A stretch of 64,000 nucleotides of DNA, from positions 186,001 to 250,000 of the forward strand of contig JAWPMT010000005.1 in the NCBI GenBank assembly GCA_033344775.1. Direction: 5' to 3'. The position numbers and the translations under genes were made by a program. Each line of letters opens with the position of its first letter. Positions within the stretch are counted from its first letter, which is position 1. The notes under the pieces are model-generated. The model saw only the letters and a program-made list of their open reading frames with translations. It did no database searches and was not told the DNA's origin. This DNA comes from Cytophagales bacterium (GTDB taxonomy: Bacteria > Bacteroidota > Bacteroidia > Cytophagales > Cyclobacteriaceae). Shown here piece by piece: positions 63,028 to 64,000 of the stretch.

Positions 63028-63741
63028 TCATTCATAGACTCGCTTCAGATCCTTGAGCAGGTTCTCCGAAATGGCCGAAAGGGTACCAATTGCAGACTTA
63101 TTTCCCTCAAAAGTGTATTTGATCTGATAAATCAAATGTTCAATTTCATTGAGCTCATTAGATAATTCCTGATTAAGCCATGGATATTTCTTGGGATCAA
63201 TAGGAACATCGTTCCATAGGGCTTGCTGAATCGACCAATAGTCATTGAGTCCTGGTGAAATCATTCGCTCCCGTAGTTGGTCATTGTCCTTTTCAATGTA
63301 AGTACTCCATTTATTGATGTTCTTATAATAATTAATGATCCTCCATCGTAATCGACCGTTCTTCAAAGAATAAATGCGGCTGGTATTGAGCATCTCTTCG
63401 TAAGTGGTTGTATGTGCTTCCACTAAATACAAACTGACCAATTCAACCGCGATGATCCCAAGCCGATCATCCAGTGTCTTTTGCGTCTGGATCAATTGCA
63501 AGACCGAATCACATTTACCGATTCTTACATCAAAACGTCTGTTCAGAAACTCATAGCGCTCGATATCACTCTCCATGTCATCGATCATACGTTCCATGGT
63601 CTTTTTCTGAACGTTTCTGGCTTTTCGCCCGTCGTTCCAGTTATTCAGCAAAAGCGCTCCCAGAATACCCAAGGTAATCACCAGTATCTCCAGAAAATAC
63701 TCCGGCCATTTTTCCTTTAGGGTTTTGAAAATGATTTTCAT
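63028..63741 (-). CDS. DUF6090-like single-pass membrane protein
   Basis: A 237-residue protein. A short cytoplasmic start (KTLKEKWPEYFLE) leads into one membrane helix (ILVITLGILGALLLNNW) and a long periplasmic helical domain rich in Glu/Arg/Asp (KKTMERMIDDMESDIERYEFLNRRFDVRIGK, in part). The N-terminal pattern matches the DUF6090 family of Bacteroidetes membrane proteins. Function unknown. It lies 18 bp after the partial gene at the right edge, so both may be cotranscribed. Confidence 0.78.
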   Translation of the reverse strand: MKIIFKTLKEKWPEYFLEILVITLGILGALLLNNWNDGRKARNVQKKTMERMIDDMESDIERYEFLNRRFDVRIGKCDSVLQLIQTQKTLDDRLGIIAVELVSLYLVEAHTTTYEEMLNTSRIYSLKNGRLRWRIINYYKNINKWSTYIEKDNDQLRERMISPGLNDYWSIQQALWNDVPIDPKKYPWLNQELSNELNEIEHLIYQIKYTFEGNKSAIGTLSAISENLLKDLKRVYE

Positions 63742-63758
63742 ATTGACTAGTTTGAATG

Positions 63759-64000
63759 CTACAGCATTTTCAAGATAACAGGATTATTCGAAATTCTTTC
63801 TCCTCCAAATTCCGCGAGAGTTTTGGGATAAACGCCATGAATTTCGATTAGAGAATGGATCGCTCCTTTGTATAAATGTTCATTGGGGTCTGATTCCATA
63901 AGCTGTACAAAAGCTAATAACCTGTCCTTGTTTTTGAAATCTTCATTGTCCAAGATATACCTATACGCTCCCCACTTGTAGTGCTCTATGTTTCGATCGT
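63759..64000 (-). CDS. C-terminal fragment of a protein cut by the right window edge
   Basis: The frame is open to the last bases of the window, so only the last 80 or so residues are seen (HYKWGAYRYILDNEDFK near the edge, ending NNPVILKML). A short start inside the window is therefore probably not real. The fragment is hydrophilic and helical, with no motif I recognise. The DUF6090-like gene follows 17 bp after its stop, indicating an operon. Confidence 0.6.
   Translation of the reverse strand, partial: DRNIEHYKWGAYRYILDNEDFKNKDRLLAFVQLMESDPNEHLYKGAIHSLIEIHGVYPKTLAEFGGERISNNPVILKML

Overview
The window looks like chromosome of a marine-type Bacteroidetes bacterium, most likely a cytophagalean (Cytophagales / Flammeovirgaceae-like). 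The evidence is a SusC/SusD pair, type IX secretion C-terminal domains, ASPIC/UnbV and DUF2341/LamG proteins, promoters of the Bacteroidetes form (TTTG, about 20 nt, TAnnTTTG) and moderate GC. No rRNA, tRNA, CRISPR array, transposase or phage gene was seen. Both edges cut a gene.

Layout. Positions 3-10129 are housekeeping and signalling genes: a LamG protein fragment, pfkA, miaA, a large hybrid sensor kinase followed by a response regulator, a small unknown protein and a metallo-hydrolase, then an RqcH-like NFACT protein and a TPR protein. Positions 10347-22508 are an accessory region: a GNAT enzyme, a membrane TPR/LuxR-type regulator, a frameshifted DUF2341-LamG-T9SS gene, a periplasmic TPR-CHAT protease-like protein, an ECF sigma/anti-sigma pair and a secreted glycosidase-like protein. 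Two tiny genes (12851-13006 and 18315-18467), 51 and 50 codons long, lie on either side of the pseudogene/CHAT pair. They are clear paralogues (15 identities in an ungapped 31-residue block) and may be an undescribed small-protein family.

Positions 23297-32524 hold a ten-gene phenylacetate operon, read leftward: paaE-A-B-C-D-G-H-I-Z and an enoyl-CoA hydratase. It starts at a strong promoter overlapped by a perfect 18-bp palindrome. Its PaaZ carries an extra DUF1569/DinB-like domain. The CoA ligase paaK sits apart at 52013-53368, and no PaaJ thiolase is present. Positions 33142-45808 form a carbohydrate locus: GntR-type regulator, SusC, SusD, an ASPIC/UnbV FG-GAP lipoprotein, a GH36-like alpha-galactosidase and a sodium-solute symporter. 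Positions 45944-51886 are the glyoxylate bypass: aceB-aceA, divergent from a RamB/ScfR-type regulator with an IrrE-like domain. Acetyl-CoA from phenylacetate would feed this bypass, so the two modules fit together metabolically.

The right part (53428-64000) holds a flavin-reductase-like protein, a small membrane protein, a secreted M20 peptidase, a candidate free-standing small RNA with its own promoter and terminator (about 56006-56093), an ATP-grasp enzyme, a DUF6503-like secreted protein, a TetR-like/AarF kinase pair, a beta-helix lipoprotein paired with an SO_2930-type diheme cytochrome, a small membrane protein, a DUF6090-like protein and a gene cut by the window edge. All functions are read from sequence motifs by eye; no database search was run.
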